Positions 45,886 to 58,799 of a DNA stretch of 64,000 nucleotides are shown here, in pieces. The stretch covers positions 186,001 through 250,000 of the forward strand of contig JAULBX010023296.1 of the NCBI GenBank assembly GCA_032358255.1, written 5' to 3'. Position 1 is the stretch's first letter. Every line of letters begins with the position of its first letter. A program made the position numbers and the translations under genes. The notes below the pieces were generated by a model that made no database searches, had not been told where the DNA came from, and saw only the letters and a list, made by a program, of their open reading frames with translations. Source of the stretch: Heterotrichella gracilis. Taxonomy: Eukaryota; Sar; Xanthophyceae; Tribonematales; Xanthonemataceae.

Positions 45886-48570
45886 TCATTGCCGCTGCTG
45901 CAAGTAGACCCCGCACTCTGTGTGCTCAGAGTAGGGGAACTGGTCAAACATGGCAAAGCGTGTGATGGCGTGGGTGTCCTTGAGGTCCTCCAGGTTGCTG
46001 CGCAGGGTCTCGGGGTTGCACGAGATGTAGATGATGTTGCGGATGCTCTTCACAAGCTGGACAGTGGCTGGGTCAAGGCCCGCCCGTGGGGGATCCACCA
46101 GCACTGTTTGGGGGTTGAATGTGTCCCAGTCCAGTTCTGTAAAAATTGGACACAAAGCGCGCAATCAGTAACACCGTCTACCATGCACACAGTGATTGCA
46201 CACCAGGCGATGTATGTTCTAACAGCTGATTGCGTCCACTGGCATGCACTCTTAAGACATCTCCCACAATAGTACAGCCAGTACAGCCAGTGGACAGGCA
46301 AGCGACAATGTGCATATACACATTACTTACACAGAGTCCATGCAACACCCTTGTCATCAAGCAACGATCAATTGTATAAGTGCAGCCTGTACCTTGCAAC
46401 CGCTTCATCTTCCGCTTCTCCTTCCATGCCTCAGTGAACTCCTCACTTGACATGCGCCCCAGCAGCACATTGTGAACATCATTCACCTGCGCAACTAAGT
46501 AATTAAAAGCTGAATATCAACATCAAATGCAAATGTTTTTTTTTTAATTGGCAGGGTCACTGCTCGAGGGAGTGCATTACCCGGGGGCTATAACTATGAT
46601 TGGTACCTAGCAGGGCTCCCTCACATTTAATGCGCATATGTGAAGGTGCAGCAGAAGAGCAAACATGTCATGTACGCATGGCATAGCATGCGTCTGATTG
46701 AGCGTGTCAGTGTAACTATGACAAAAACAAAGGCATCGCTGAAGTCCCTCAAGAAATGAGGGCCATGCAGCTTCTGAATTTATTTCTTCATCATTCACAC
46801 CCAACCAGTTGCATGCAGCATATTCAGGTAAGCAGGCATGGCGCATGGGAAATCACATGGGATGTGTGATGCAATACAATGCAACTACAGTGAGGATCGG
46901 TGCACATGCACCATGCTGTTGTCATATAGCAAACCCAAATGGCTACACCCACTCTGGACCTACCTCCATATTGTACTTGGCTGCTGCAATGGAACCCTTG
47001 GACACCTCCGTAGCCACAACTCGTTTGAAGTTTGCTGCAAGCGGTATCGTGAAGTTCCCGTTGCCACAGTACAGCTCCAGCAGGTCGCCTTCGCTGTTTT
47101 TGCTCACGTCCTTGGCCCAGGTCAGCATGTGTTGACAGACAGACGCGTTGGGCTGTGAAAAGCACCCTTCAAGCTGCAAAAGGCCCCACCACTGTCAGCT
47201 GTGAGCAAATCAGATAACCGATGATGCATGATAAAACAAATCAACATAAATGGGCCAACGCCAAAGACATGAAGAATGCGGTCTGTCAAGTACACCCATG
47301 CGCGACAAACCCTTGAAAGGGTGTGCCGCACCTGTTTGTATGTGTAGTCCCGGCCATCCACATGTAACGTCTCCAGGACAAAGTCGCAGTCCATCATGAT
47401 CTTCTCCTTCCTGCTGCGGCCAATAATGACCGTCTTGCCGGTGGAGCTGGAGGGCGCTTCCTTCAGGGATTCCTGCAGCTTGGCTGCTGCCGCCTGCCAC
47501 GCTTCGTCCAGCTTCTTGTGGTACACCATGGTGATCATGGACTGGCCGCTGAAGGTGGTGTGGAAGGTGGCCTGCGCCAAAAAGGGTTTTAAAACTTGGG
47601 TCCAAGGGTTTTAACACCTAGGGTTTGGATTTTAGGGTTTAGGGTTTCCTATACTCGAGTAGCCTCAAATACCCAACGTGCGGTGCGCCACTTTTTTGTA
47701 TGCATCCACGTTTGTGATAAAAGCTGAGTGGAGAATCAATCTTGATCTAGATCTTATTAATAAGATGATGAGGCAGGCCACCACCCCGCAGCTATGGCGT
47801 GCGTACCTGGTACAATTTGGTCCGCAGGGAAACATCCTTTGCCACAGCTTGCATGACCAGGGCCATGAGCTCGTTGGTCAGCTCAGATGCCACGGGAAAC
47901 TGGTCAACCCTTCTCCTAGTCATCTTGCCACCCGGCCCCTGCCAGTGACACAAATCCATACTTGATGGCCAAGGAAATGGGCTTGTGGTGTGTTGCAGTC
48001 AACAGCACCTGAGGCAGTGCCAACGCAGCAAGCAAACAGATTATGCCGCACCTTCTCCCACATTATGTAATACGTCTCGTCTCCTTCGTGCCATATCCTG
48101 AACTCTGCCCTGCACAACATCAGCTCCATCAGGCGGCAATGCACTTCACCCTGATATACTGTACACAGCAAAGTGGCAAGTGGGTGCTGCTGCATGCTAC
48201 AGATACCACCGTTTGTCAGAGCTGGACTACCATACGTGAAGACAGGACCAAGTACAGTGGCTAGATTAAGACTACACTACGCCAATGCTCACCGCTGCCT
48301 GTAGTGCTTGCGCTTTGACTCAAACACCTCCAGCGAGGGTGGCTTGAAGTCTGCAAACATCTCCTTCAGCCTGTTCGCCTTCGCCTCAAACTGCTCCCCG
48401 TATTTATCCGTGTCTACCTCGATAGGCGCCGACATTTTGATCTCTGTAGCTGCTGCGCCGCACTGAATGGACAGGGCCCGCCGGGGAGTGCAGGAGTGGG
48501 CAGACCGGGCGCTAACAAGCAGTGGTGACTTGCAGCCTACCAGTCCCAACGTGCGTTGAAAGACTCTCAT
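45886..48570 (-). CDS. trmA: TrmA-type tRNA (uracil-54-C5)-methyltransferase
   Basis: Makes m5U54 (ribothymidine) in the T-loop of tRNA with SAM. Seven exons close in phase to about 420 residues: 48293-48570, 48052-48109, 47807-47938, 47332-47571, 46964-47173, 46393-46486 and 45886-46136. The match is to bacterial TrmA itself, not the RlmD-like type: [77 protein letters not shown] (SAM motif I), [27 protein letters not shown] (catalytic Cys) and [17 protein letters not shown]. The first ~45 residues ([20 protein letters not shown], Arg/Ser-rich) precede the bacterial-type start and look like a mitochondrial or chloroplast transit peptide. Bacterial ancestry is certain in character; donor unknown. 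Confidence 0.95.
47590..47652. repeat. Telomere-like tract in a TrmA intron
   Basis: AAGGGTTTTAACACCTAGGG then TTTGGATTTTAGGGTTTAGGG: degenerate TTTAGGG units next to the acceptor of TrmA exon 4. Confidence 0.85.
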
Positions 48571-49026
48571 GGTTGGTGGGGTGAACTGACTGAGAGAGGT
48601 GTTGCAGGCCCTTTTATAACCAATGCTAGCCCAGGGAGGTATCATAGACTCAAGCCCTTGTGTACACCTTGTAATAAGGGAACTACAAATTATGGTGTTC
48701 AAACTACACAATCAACGCAAATCTACCACCTGCAAACGTTCTCGCCTGCGTTTGCACCGACGTTATCAGGCATAGTCTGCTGGACGCTGAAGTACGGGTA
48801 CCCACTGACCGCATGCACGATGGTTGCCCTACGCAGTCCAACGGTTTGTGTTTGCGGCCAAGTTTGTCATACTTGAGCAGCATAGTTTGTTTTTGTTGTT
48901 ACTTTACAGCAAAATCTGCTGCAGTAGCTGGTGACCGCCTCGACCTGGACCGCACTGACTAGCATGTGCCTAGCCACGCCCGTGCATATGCATGCAATGG
49001 CAGCCTTGTAGTGGTGGGTGCTGGCA
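48571..49026. promoter_or_regulatory. Shared upstream region of divergent trmA and SUZ12
   Basis: 456 bp between the two start codons, no credible coding frame. It must carry both promoters and 5' UTRs; no defined element recognised beyond a TATGCATGCAATG stretch near 48988. Confidence 0.45.
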
Positions 49027-52000
49027 ATGGGTGGTATGGATAGTGTGACAGGCTTCTGGGTCTTTTGCCAACCCGTGGGTGTGTACGCCCACATCAGGGA
49101 GAGGAGCAAGGCCAACGTAAGCGCTGTACCTTACTGACCACCTTGTACACCCTTGTGAACAACCCAGCTGTGTGCCTGAGTGAATGAAAACTCTCATTCT
49201 TCTCCCTCAGACAGCCTCAGCCAGTCATACTCTACACGTTGATAGCAACAGTCCCTTGCTGTGCAGCCAAGCTTTGTGCCGCGCAACCTGTGCTACAAGG
49301 GACCAAAGCAGCGACCTGCTCCCGTTGAAAGGTAAGGCCTAGCCCACACACCCTACAGGGTTCAGTTCTATCTACCTGTTTGGTGGTGGTGGGTACACTG
49401 CAGTATGGGTCATATGTCATGACCACCCGCAATGCAACCTGCAGGTGTGATCAGGTGCTTGTGCAGCTGTCATGCACCAAGGCGCTGGAGCATGGGCTCT
49501 CTGTGTTTGTGGTCTTCTGCAAAAAGCTGCCTCCACAGGTAACACCTGCACCACCGCATCAACTAAACCATCCGTATGCAATATCGCAAGCACTTGACAC
49601 GGCCACACGCCGTCTCCGCAGTCAGCGTTCCTCCCTGGGGTTGAAGCATTTCATCCTGTGGGGGTGAAGCTTTTGACACTGCCAAGGGAGGACGTGCCGA
49701 GGATGCGGTCTGAAGCCAGGCCTAACCAAGTGTCGCTCAATGTACCCAACTCGCTTTGTGAAGAGGACTTGGAGGAGTGCGGGGTGCTGCTCATGGTCTG
49801 GGGTACGCAGCCTTGCTTGAATGAAATTAAGATGCATAATTTAATTTTAATTTGATCGATTTGTTTTATACACATATTCCTTAATATTTAGTACCCACAG
49901 CGGCTTGAAAAAGCATGTGCAACACGCTGGGACAGGGGCAGCATACCTTGCATGAATCCATTGCAGTAATCATCCGTCATTCCTATTGATTACATCACTG
50001 CAATTCGCAGCTCGTTGCAATGCTGTGCGTTGCAGTGATCGTGGCTGATCAGCACGGTGGTGTGCAGATCAGCACAAGGAGGTCCAGGCTTTCAACAAGA
50101 AGCATGGCGCGCAGCTGTACCCAGGTGAGGGATGCATGGGATCCACCCTTTGGCCCTTCCATGCTGCATGATCACGCCATCCCATGCAGTGATTGGCTGC
50201 CTGCAGGCGCATCCATCATCCCATTTTGTGCAGATTCATGGGGGTACGTGTGCATGGAGGTGCATCGTCTATGCAGTGTTGCAGGAGAATGCGCATGCTG
50301 ATCATTTCCATTGTATGGTAGGCGTGGTACAAGGCTGTGCCTTTGGCATCATCCCCTCAAGCAGCGTTGTGTTGTTGGAGTTCATCCCCTGGGAGGACCT
50401 TCAGCTGTTGGACAGCCAATATCAGGTGGGTGCCATTCATTGCGCAAGCATGGCCACTGTTCAACTGCACATGTGCCACCGCATAGCTGGCAGTTGAAAA
50501 GTTAGAATAACGTTTAAATGAAAAAGTAATCCATTTTTTCCCGCAATGTCTGTTGTGTGCTGCCCCATGATCCTCTTGCAAGCATAAAATCGTTGTTGTT
50601 ATAATCATAAAGCTTTACACCTATTTAGTCGGAAGGATACACATGGTTTAATGGGGACCAGCTTGGGATGACGACTGAACCTGTCTGCATGTGTATAGCC
50701 ATCCAATATTTGCACGGCATGTGCCTGAATGAAATGTGTTGCTGCCCAGCTCCGCGCGGGGACGATGCACATTGTGTCTGATGACGAGACCCATGGGCCG
50801 TGCACCTTGAGGGTTCTCCCGATCAGAGGAGGTGACGATGAGGAGCAGGCGGACGAGAGTGCATGCCCGCGCATGCAAGTCAGCGTACGCTTGGAGAAGG
50901 GCAGACCCCCGCACATGCAACGAGACAGAAAGGTGAATGTTGCTGTTTGTCAACTGGCATCATAAGGTTATGAGCCTGGTCATTTGAAACCTTGGCAGGG
51001 GCATGGCAGATTGCAAACGATCCTCTTTTCAGCCTTGGGGCATGTGCACTTGAAAAGGCTTAATTTCATCAAATTTGGTACACAACTGACTGAATGCATC
51101 GACACAGTGTACATCAACATAGTGTAAAAGATGCGAGGGCAATGCCGTTTAGCATTTTGACTTGGCGACAAAATGCTTGACGAACCTGCGCTGCTCATCG
51201 GAGCCAAATCCACCCTGCACCCCAAAAATCTCGGTGCGCGCATGCAGAGGTCAGACGCCGTGCATCGGTTACAAGAAGAATCTGGTACAGCTGACGTGCC
51301 CACCAATGGCCATGACAATGGGCTGGTGAACTTCCGCTACATGTATGACGATGATGAGCACCACTATCTGGAGCAGGTGCAGCACTACACATGCCCATTC
51401 TGCGATCTGCAGTGCTGCAACCTTTTGGTGCGTCGTGTGTACGGCAGTCTGCTATGTACCCCGCTGGCATGAGCATAGTGCATGCAGCGTGGACGAATCT
51501 ACTGGCATTGTTGTCAAAACATTGCTGGTGGGCAGTTTTAAGCTGATCATGCTGTTTCTGTTGCCACTTTTTGTGCTGGCGCTGCTGCTATGGATGCACT
51601 TGCATTGCCTGCGTGAATCACTCTCTTTCTATTTTAAAATAACGTTTGCACCTGTTTTTGTGGTGGGCAGGGGTTGCAGCAGCATTTGGAGGCCTCGCAT
51701 GACATGTTTGACTACGTCTTCCAGTATGATGATGCTGACCAGTATCTGGTGGATATCCGATGCCCTGAGTGCATGTACGACTCAGAAAATGAATTCCATC
51801 TGCCAGAGTCAGAGATGTACCATGACCCTGTCAGCAAGGTAGAATGACATTGGATTGCATTGCTGCAAGCATCGCATGTGGAGTGCAGTGTGCACTCATG
51901 ATTATGCAATCTAATGCTTGACATGCTATGCCAATCAGGTCATGCTGCATGACTCATGCATGAAGGTAATCATATAAAAATGTTAACGTATTGGAATGGA

Positions 52001-53416
52001 TTACGGTACATCATACTGAACCTTTTCATTAGGCTACGGCAAACAGAGTCATGGACCATAACCGTAATGGTGAAGTATCAATGGTCTGACAAGCATTGAT
52101 GGTAGCCGATGTCAGTGAGATTGAGTGCCCTTGCAGGAGTTTGTCCACATTGTGCCCAAATCAGAGCGGAGGTTACGGCTAGACCGGTACCGGTACCGGT
52201 TAGACAGCAGGGGCATGGCTGTCAGCGCAGCAATGTCCCTTCCTGCCGCGTTGCCACGGCCATCAGCCAGACTGGAGCCTGATGGCGCAGCACTGCCGCA
52301 CGCTTCTGGCCTTGTGGTGGGTAACTAGTGCGTCCCTTGTCTGAAATACTGGGGGTTTGTTGGACTGCATGCAAGTGATCTTGAAGGTGCATTCAAAGCG
52401 CATGCTTTCAGACTACTTGCACAAGGTTTCTTGAGCATGCTGATCGCTGGCTCTTGCTGGGGAACAAATCAGCAGTGCCCTCCACTTTGCGACAGCCTTT
52501 TTTTGGCATGTTGTTTTAGCAACATGCCAAGGCCAGGCCAATTATTCATCTTGATTTATTTAACAAGCACTGACCAAACCATTTGCCTGGCAGGACACCA
52601 CACCCGCCCGGAGGCAGGGGCCCAGGAGGCGGGTGCAGGCGCAGAAGACCAGGCATACTGGGCGCGCCATGCAGGGGTCACGGCAGTACTACCACTCGCG
52701 CAGCTGCATGCCGATGGCTGAGGATGAGGTTGTGGGTGACTACGACAGTGACGATGAAGAGGATCATGATGAGTGGAAGGTGGGTTGCCAGGAGGGTTTA
52801 GGGTTTACTGGTTGCCAAAGACACCTGAGGTTCAGAACTCGTTCGGGTGCATGTCATGCATGAGCACTGGCCGTGCTCCTGCCGTGTGTAGCGTCGATAT
52901 AGAAATGGTGTAAGCAACGACGTGACAGGGTTTGGCTACGTTTTGTTTCAACTGCCATTGTGCTGGGGGCAGCCCTGCCCGTCTATGAGTTTATAAGGCT
53001 GCGCTAGTGCACGTAATCAAATAACATATCAGTGTCCCAATGTGTGCCCTTCAAGGCAATAAGCCGATGACGGCTGGGAATGCCTTTTGTTTGTTTGTAA
53101 CAATCAGTGGCTGATGCAATGCTCTTGCGCTGTGCAGCGGCGGTGCAAGCGGCGCCTGGACCAGATACACGACCTCACCAAGGTGGAGCGCGAGTACATG
53201 TTCTTGTGGAACGTGTTCACCAAGGAGAACCCCATCAACGCAGACTCCCTGACGGGGGTGGCTGCCAAGCGCTTCACCATGCGCCACGCGAAGCAGTTCA
53301 AGGAGTCTGTGCCCCTGCGCCAGGTGTTTGTGGTGCACCTCATGGAGCTGTGGGACTTCAACCTGATCGATTCGCAAGGGGTGGATGACTGCATGGAGAT
53401 TGTGTCCAAGGCTTGA
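49027..53416 (+). CDS. SUZ12: Polycomb PRC2 subunit SUZ12/EMF2 (VEFS box)
   Basis: Core scaffold of Polycomb repressive complex 2, which trimethylates H3K27. Twelve exons close in phase to 588 residues: 49027-49116, 49267-49331, 49445-49538, 49622-49802, 50068-50124, 50322-50425, 50750-50932, 51248-51427, 51671-51838, 52137-52316, 52594-52779 and 53138-53416 (TGA). N-terminal FVPRNLCYKG matches the segment with which VEFS proteins begin their conserved part. The single C2H2 finger is YTCPFCDLQC...GLQQHLEASH, followed by MFDYVFQYDD. The VEFS box is YYHSRSCMPM, the acidic DYDSDDEEDHDEW, then EREYMFLWNVFTKENPINAD, HLMELWDFNLIDSQGVDDCM. Exons 5 and 6 are the least certain. The gene implies H3K27 methylation in this alga. 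Confidence 0.92.
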
Positions 53417-53419
53417 GCA

Positions 53420-54470
53420 ATTGCCAGTGACTTTTGTGCAGTGGCCTGCTCGGGATATTGGTTGAATCAGCGTGCGTGTAGGCAGGACTGGCAATGATGA
53501 TGCAAACGGTTACCTCTTCCTTCTTGTTATTTCCAGTTGAGGCTTAATCCAGCCTTCTCGACACCTATGGGCCAGGGCACCACGTTGTTACAATAGCGTG
53601 CCCAGCAACAGCAACAAGCTATGGCATTCTTCTATTTCCCCCTTATGTATACGATGTTAGAAGAGTGTTCTACTAATTACTTGGATTTGTACTTTCTTGG
53701 AATGTACTGGCTTGTCCAGGGCCTTGGTGGATGCAATATTATCCAATGGCCAACCTGGGGGGACCCGGTGGATTCCAACAACTTTCCATTGTAACAATGT
53801 CATGTCATGCGCATGCGGCATGCAAGTAGCATGCAAATAACAGTGGCCTCTGCGCACAGGATTGTAACTCAATCACTGACCCCGCTTTCTAATGTATTGC
53901 GGCTTTGGCCCTCTGGGTTACCAATGCCCTTATGTTTGCGATAGCACAGCAGCTGCTATTATGCTGCTACTGTCAGTGAGACTTCAGAAATTGCTGTGGA
54001 CCCATGCAGTCTGGACCTTGTACGTGACTTCGAAGAAAGGAATGGACATCAACCTGTGTGGACTCTTTGTGGCATCCTGCATCATCATGCATTGTGTAGC
54101 AAAGTTGCTACTGTAGCAGGGCCTGTCAAAAACCTCTATCTTGCTCATTCGTGATCAGCACAAATTTGATCCGAATGATGGTGCACCATGGCTGAGCCTC
54201 ACAGAAGGGCATTTTGACAAATACCACCACCAGATTAAGTAGACTTTGACAGTTTTGCTGTATAAACAGTGCACTGTAACTTCATATCTTATATCTGTAT
54301 TAAACTTCGTGCTCGTCTTTGGACTGTTTATGATGGTCTCAAAACGCAGCTCTCTGAACCTTCGCTACGAGGTGCAATAGCAGTTAACTCCCAACTTGAC
54401 TCACGGTGACCTGGTCCACAAGTTGAGCGTCAAGCCAGGCTCTGAGTAACAGAACCGCATTGACTAGTTC
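53420..54470. other. No gene seen (intergenic)
   Basis: About 1 kb between SUZ12 and the next plus-strand gene. A plus-strand frame at 53892-54116 is hydrophobic and Cys-containing but has no splice partners or known motif. Confidence 0.45.
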
Positions 54471-54475
54471 TAAAC

Positions 54476-56499
54476 ATGCAATACGTCAGTAAATTATGTT
54501 CAGCAGTCTTCAACACTGTTGGCAACGAGCTTCGGGCCAGGTTGGCTAAAAGGAAGAGGGAAATTGCAGACTGCACTTCTGGAGGAGCCACTGACAGGTG
54601 TTTAGTAGGTAATGGCCGGCCTCCACTGTGTGACACCATCATGGCATAAAACCACCATACAAAAGTGTTTCAAAACAATGTGGCATGGTGTTTTTTAGTC
54701 AAGCTGCTGCTTGCTATTCAGTCTGCCAGCTACTCAGCAGTGCACAGTGACTGTGCGCAATGTTTTCCATGGTGCAGGCTACAATGATAAGGAGGCTGTT
54801 GGGGGAAGGTGTTCCATGCCAGTGAGCTCCATGCAGGACTGTGAAAATGATGATGACTATGTGATACCAGACAGGCAGTCTGTTGGGGGACCTACACACA
54901 CCTACACAGATATGACAGATGAAGACAATGTCAATGCAGCGCATGACACATTGCCATCCTTGCAGCCAGACGAGTCAGCAGAAGCAAACCATTGCACTCT
55001 TGCAGCAGTGATTCTAGAAGCCTGCCAAGCACCTGAGCTGGTGAGGATATTCTATACAGAATTACCATACAAAAGAAATTGAGTACAGTGACAGAGAAGG
55101 CATTTCAGTCCGTCATTGTCTTTTCTGTTATATTGTATTATGCAAATTGTATTTATGCAAATTGTATGTATGTAATTTATGCGTGATAGGCAAGGTCGTT
55201 GTCCTTTCTATTTTATTGGCTGTTGCCTGTTGCCTGTATGCATGAGACACTCTCAGGCTGATACATGTTGATTGCTTGACGGAGTGATAGCCAATGGGCA
55301 TGCATCATATTAACACATGTGGTGGCAGCTGGTTACAATGATGGAGCATTGCAGGCTCCATCCTGCCTGTAGCTCACCATCTGCAAATGTTTCAGGTCAC
55401 GGCGTTATCACGACTGCAAATCTCGGTGCTTCTACCCATCCGTGACTCGCTGCCGCACACCATGGGGGGCCTTCTGGCACTTGCCACAAAAGGAAAATTT
55501 ATGCCTCATGAGATCACGAGTGAGATGCTTCTGGCAATGCTCTGGATCTTGGAGGCGTGGACATCCCAGTTGAGTATCAAAGTGGAATTGCTTTTTTTTG
55601 CTTTTGTGTTGGGCTTTTGTTCTGCAGCAGATGCCAAATTAAACAAATGAATCAAATTGCATCTCGTCTCATGGCATTGGTGGATGTGTTCAGTGTTCTG
55701 TGCCGGTCCAGATGAGTCATCCGGATGCTATATGGCAGGTGATGGCATCTGCGCTGATCTTTGATTTTCCTCTGCGCAGATACAGGTCATCATGTGATGA
55801 AGTGCTGCAGGACTACACTGATTACTGCACATTGACTCCTACCCGCCCAAAACCTCTCCAGTACTGGCGCACCCAATTGCTGCAGCTCCAACTACAAATC
55901 CTGACTCGCTGCCAGTGGAATTTGTGGCTTGACAATGAGGCAGGGGACCGGCAAAGTCCACTGGGAATAGCACTAGAAGGTCTACAACAGGCAGTCACCC
56001 AGGGAATGGACCTTACAGATGTGTGCAATGTCATTGAGGTTGGTATACTGTGCACAATGTGATGCATCAAGCAATTGCCAAAACCCTACGGTAGGGTTTT
56101 GGGCCTTTTTTAGTTGAAATACTACATATAAGGTGTTCATTCCGTCCCACGGCATCCTGTGACTTCAACTTTATTTTATAAGATGTTCAAAGCCCTGTAA
56201 CAGGATATACAATAAAGTGGATATACCAGTGGATACTGCATTAGTTATTGTAACGTTACTCAGTTAACCACATGGGTGCCTGTCTCAACACCACAATGTG
56301 CTGCATTTCTGCGCAGAAGGAGACAAAGAACAGGATGAAGAGAGCAGTGCAGATACTTGCCGGTCAAGGGCCCAGGATTTATCAAGATGCAGCAACATTG
56401 GTTTGCCCTGCAACAAGCACCATGTACGAGACCCCAGATGCAAGGTCTAGAGAAGCTGTATCACTAATGTCGGACAATCTTGGGAGTTACTGGCACTAG
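54476..56499 (+). CDS. Unrecognised protein with acidic N-terminal half
   Basis: Five exons join in phase to about 378 residues: 54476-54597, 54722-55040, 55396-55581, 55712-56038 and 56317-56499 (TAG). The start MQYVSKLCSAVFNTVGNEL is followed by a basic LAKRKRE, then a ~90-residue Asp/Glu-rich, low-complexity part. The C-terminal ~220 residues look folded and helical: ALSRLQISVLLPIRDSLPH, GKFMPHEITSEMLLAMLWIL, FDFPLRRYRSSCDEVL, QILTRCQWNLWLDNEAG, and a basic end KETKNRMKRAVQILAGQG. No family is recognised. The third intron uses a donor GTGGAA that is weak, so that junction is provisional. Confidence 0.6.
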
Positions 56500-56504
56500 A
56501 CAAT

Positions 56505-57440
56505 AAGTATTACTGACAGCTGCAGTTACTGATCAGCCTGATGCATACTCTGTCAACTTTGTCACTGTGACAGGGTATAGCTGTATACATTGCACGGGTG
56601 CGCCTCACCAGCGACTGCACCTACTGTCCCTCAAAGAGCTGCACATGTGATGTAGACATGATGCAGCATGAGTCATGCTGTACAGTGTGTCACATTGTTT
56701 GCAACAGTTCCAGCTCAAGCAGAAACTACACCTGGATACTAATGGTTACGACAAAGACTGGTGCATACCATTGTGGCAATAAAAGTAACCTTGGCAAGAC
56801 CGTGGCGGCTCTGGAATGATGGACGGATCTTGAGTTATTTTTAACAATTATTTCTGGGGTTGCCACGATTTTGAACATATTGTGGAGTTGTGATGATTGC
56901 AACCTTGCTGCAAGCTGCTGTGGTGAGATTTCGAGTCAACGGTACCCTGGCTATAACAAGTTTAAGATGTCTACGTGACTGTCCACAATTACAAGCAATG
57001 GTTCACAGCCCTTTTGGGAGCCAGCTTGATATTGCCTCCTATTCCCCTTTGTGCTGCAATCCATGTTGAACATTTCAAACCTTGTCATGGCGCAATGCTG
57101 CCTAGGAAATGTACAGTGTGATGGAAACGCTGATCAGACCAAGTTGACATATGTCACATGGCTTGAATGATACATTTAATGTACAAATGGCTTACAGTCT
57201 TCCTGCGGTGGCTGGCCTGTAAAAACATGCTATATTGCCCCACATGGACATTCAGATGCAAGTCTACACAGCTACAAGTGGAACTCTGGCAACAAGATTT
57301 GATGAGGAACACACTCAGGGAGGCAACAGGGCTTCAAGGCAGAATTACTGCCAGTGGGGCAGTCATCCATATTATGAATACCCACATGTACTATTTTTTG
57401 CACGTATGTATACTGCATAGCGTATCAATAGTATATACCG
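56505..57440. other. No assignable gene; one Cys-rich open frame
   Basis: A plus-strand frame (~56573-56819) after a possible acceptor contains a dense cysteine pattern (CTYCPSKSCTCDVDM, ESCCTVCHIVC). It has no start or known domain and could be an exon of an unseen gene. On the minus strand, the place where the paralog downstream has its Kunitz exons, I found no Kunitz-like sequence. Confidence 0.4.
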
Positions 57441-57444
57441 TCAT

Positions 57445-58554
57445 TTACCCGCCCTTAGCATTCTGGCACACTGGCTGAAGTCCCAAGGCGTACAGATACT
57501 CCAAGTTGCCATCCGTTGGGGGAACAGTTGCTGTTAAATTGTCGTTGTACAGAGGAGTGAATATGCAGTACTCCATAATGAGAACTCCAGGTGCTGCGCA
57601 CAGGGGAGCAAAGGTTTATTACTTCTACACGGTTTGCCAGTTATTTTCACCCGTAAGAATATGGTAATCATTGTCATTTCCTGCTGTGCATGAGATGTGG
57701 ATGCAAGCCATCTTGTAACTCTTTAAAAATTTGCTGCTCAATAGCAAGTCTTAAACTTCCTGTGCATACAGCAGAATGCCATGCCTCATGCGGCTTTAAT
57801 GCCGCAACACACCACATTACATTGGTGGGGCATTTGACGCACATTCCACATCAGTGGTGACACTGACTGTGTTGCCTTTTCACCTGTCAGACTCTGTAAT
57901 GGCCATTTAGACAAACACAAGAAGGTATCCATTATTTTGCAGAGATGGCAGATGTACTGTACTCCAGTCAGTGAGTACCAGTGGTCAGAGATCTCTTTAC
58001 GCACCGGTAGTAATTACTTTGATATGAGGTCTAGAGCACACTTACCAGGAGGCTTCAGGAAAAACAGAGAGCTCTGACCAACAGACACCAAAGCTTGGCA
58101 ACCAGAAAACCCGCTGTTGTAGGGACCAGCGGTGATGTTTGTTCCTGGCTGCAACACCCCTGCAGGTTGCATTCAGAAGATGAGCACTGCAAACTTGGCA
58201 GTTGACCTGGCTGTAGGCAACTAGTTCTAACGCAGTAACGGCAATGGTCAGCTCACCTCCACACAGTGTCATGCTCCCTTTCATCACGCAGTCTATGGCA
58301 ATGGTGGCCATGTCATAAAGCCCATTGAAGAGATCCCCTGCAGTGCCAAAGGTCTGCAGCTCCAGCACTGTGCCTTTTATCACGATGGGAGCATCCTCTA
58401 CTCCCTTAACCAATGCTGTCACAGTGGGTGTGTTGTTGGCTGGCCCAATGCAGGCGCTGCATTGCTCAGCAAGCAGCGATGCAGCAACCAATATGATGAT
58501 GGTTCTGGCTGTGCCAGTGTAACTGGGTGCAGGCAGTCTTTCATGCGCCATCAT
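57445..58554 (-). CDS. Secreted NTR/TIMP-like protein, Kunitz-less paralog
   Basis: Minus-strand exons 58257-58554, 58046-58144 and 57449-57593 have exactly the same lengths (298, 99, 145) and phases as the first three exons of the gene at 59627-61685. An N-terminal signal peptide (TIIILVAASLLAEQCSA) is followed by a Cys and an NTR-like module: DAPIVIKGTVLELQTFGTAG, MATIAIDCVMKGSMTL, SGCQALVSVGQSSLFFLKPP, and a third exon with IMEYCIFTPLYNDN and LGLQPVCQNAKGG. The frame then reads into the following GTAAAT, where TAA stops it (57445-57447), giving about 181 residues. No Kunitz or anchor exons follow. It may be a shortened secreted protein or a gene that lost its 3' half. Confidence 0.7.
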
Positions 58555-58799
58555 AGCTGGCAGAGGTTTCTACTTTGGTATTAGCTTGAAGATCGCTCAC
58601 AAGCTGTGTGCCGCAAAGTGCTATTGGATGGACTTCACCAATCTGGCTTGACTGGCTATATGTGTTGGTGCATGCAAAGCCTGACGCATTGTCACCCCCG
58701 TTCCGACAAACGCGTAATATACATATCAAGCCCTTCCTTTTGCTTTTGACAAACTCCAAACTGAGTGAGGACATGGCCAGAACAGAGACGAATTAGGCC

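Noticed and set aside
57150-57420. Kunitz exons for the second NTR paralog
   Set aside because: No cysteine pattern or FxFGGC-like motif on the minus strand at the expected place.
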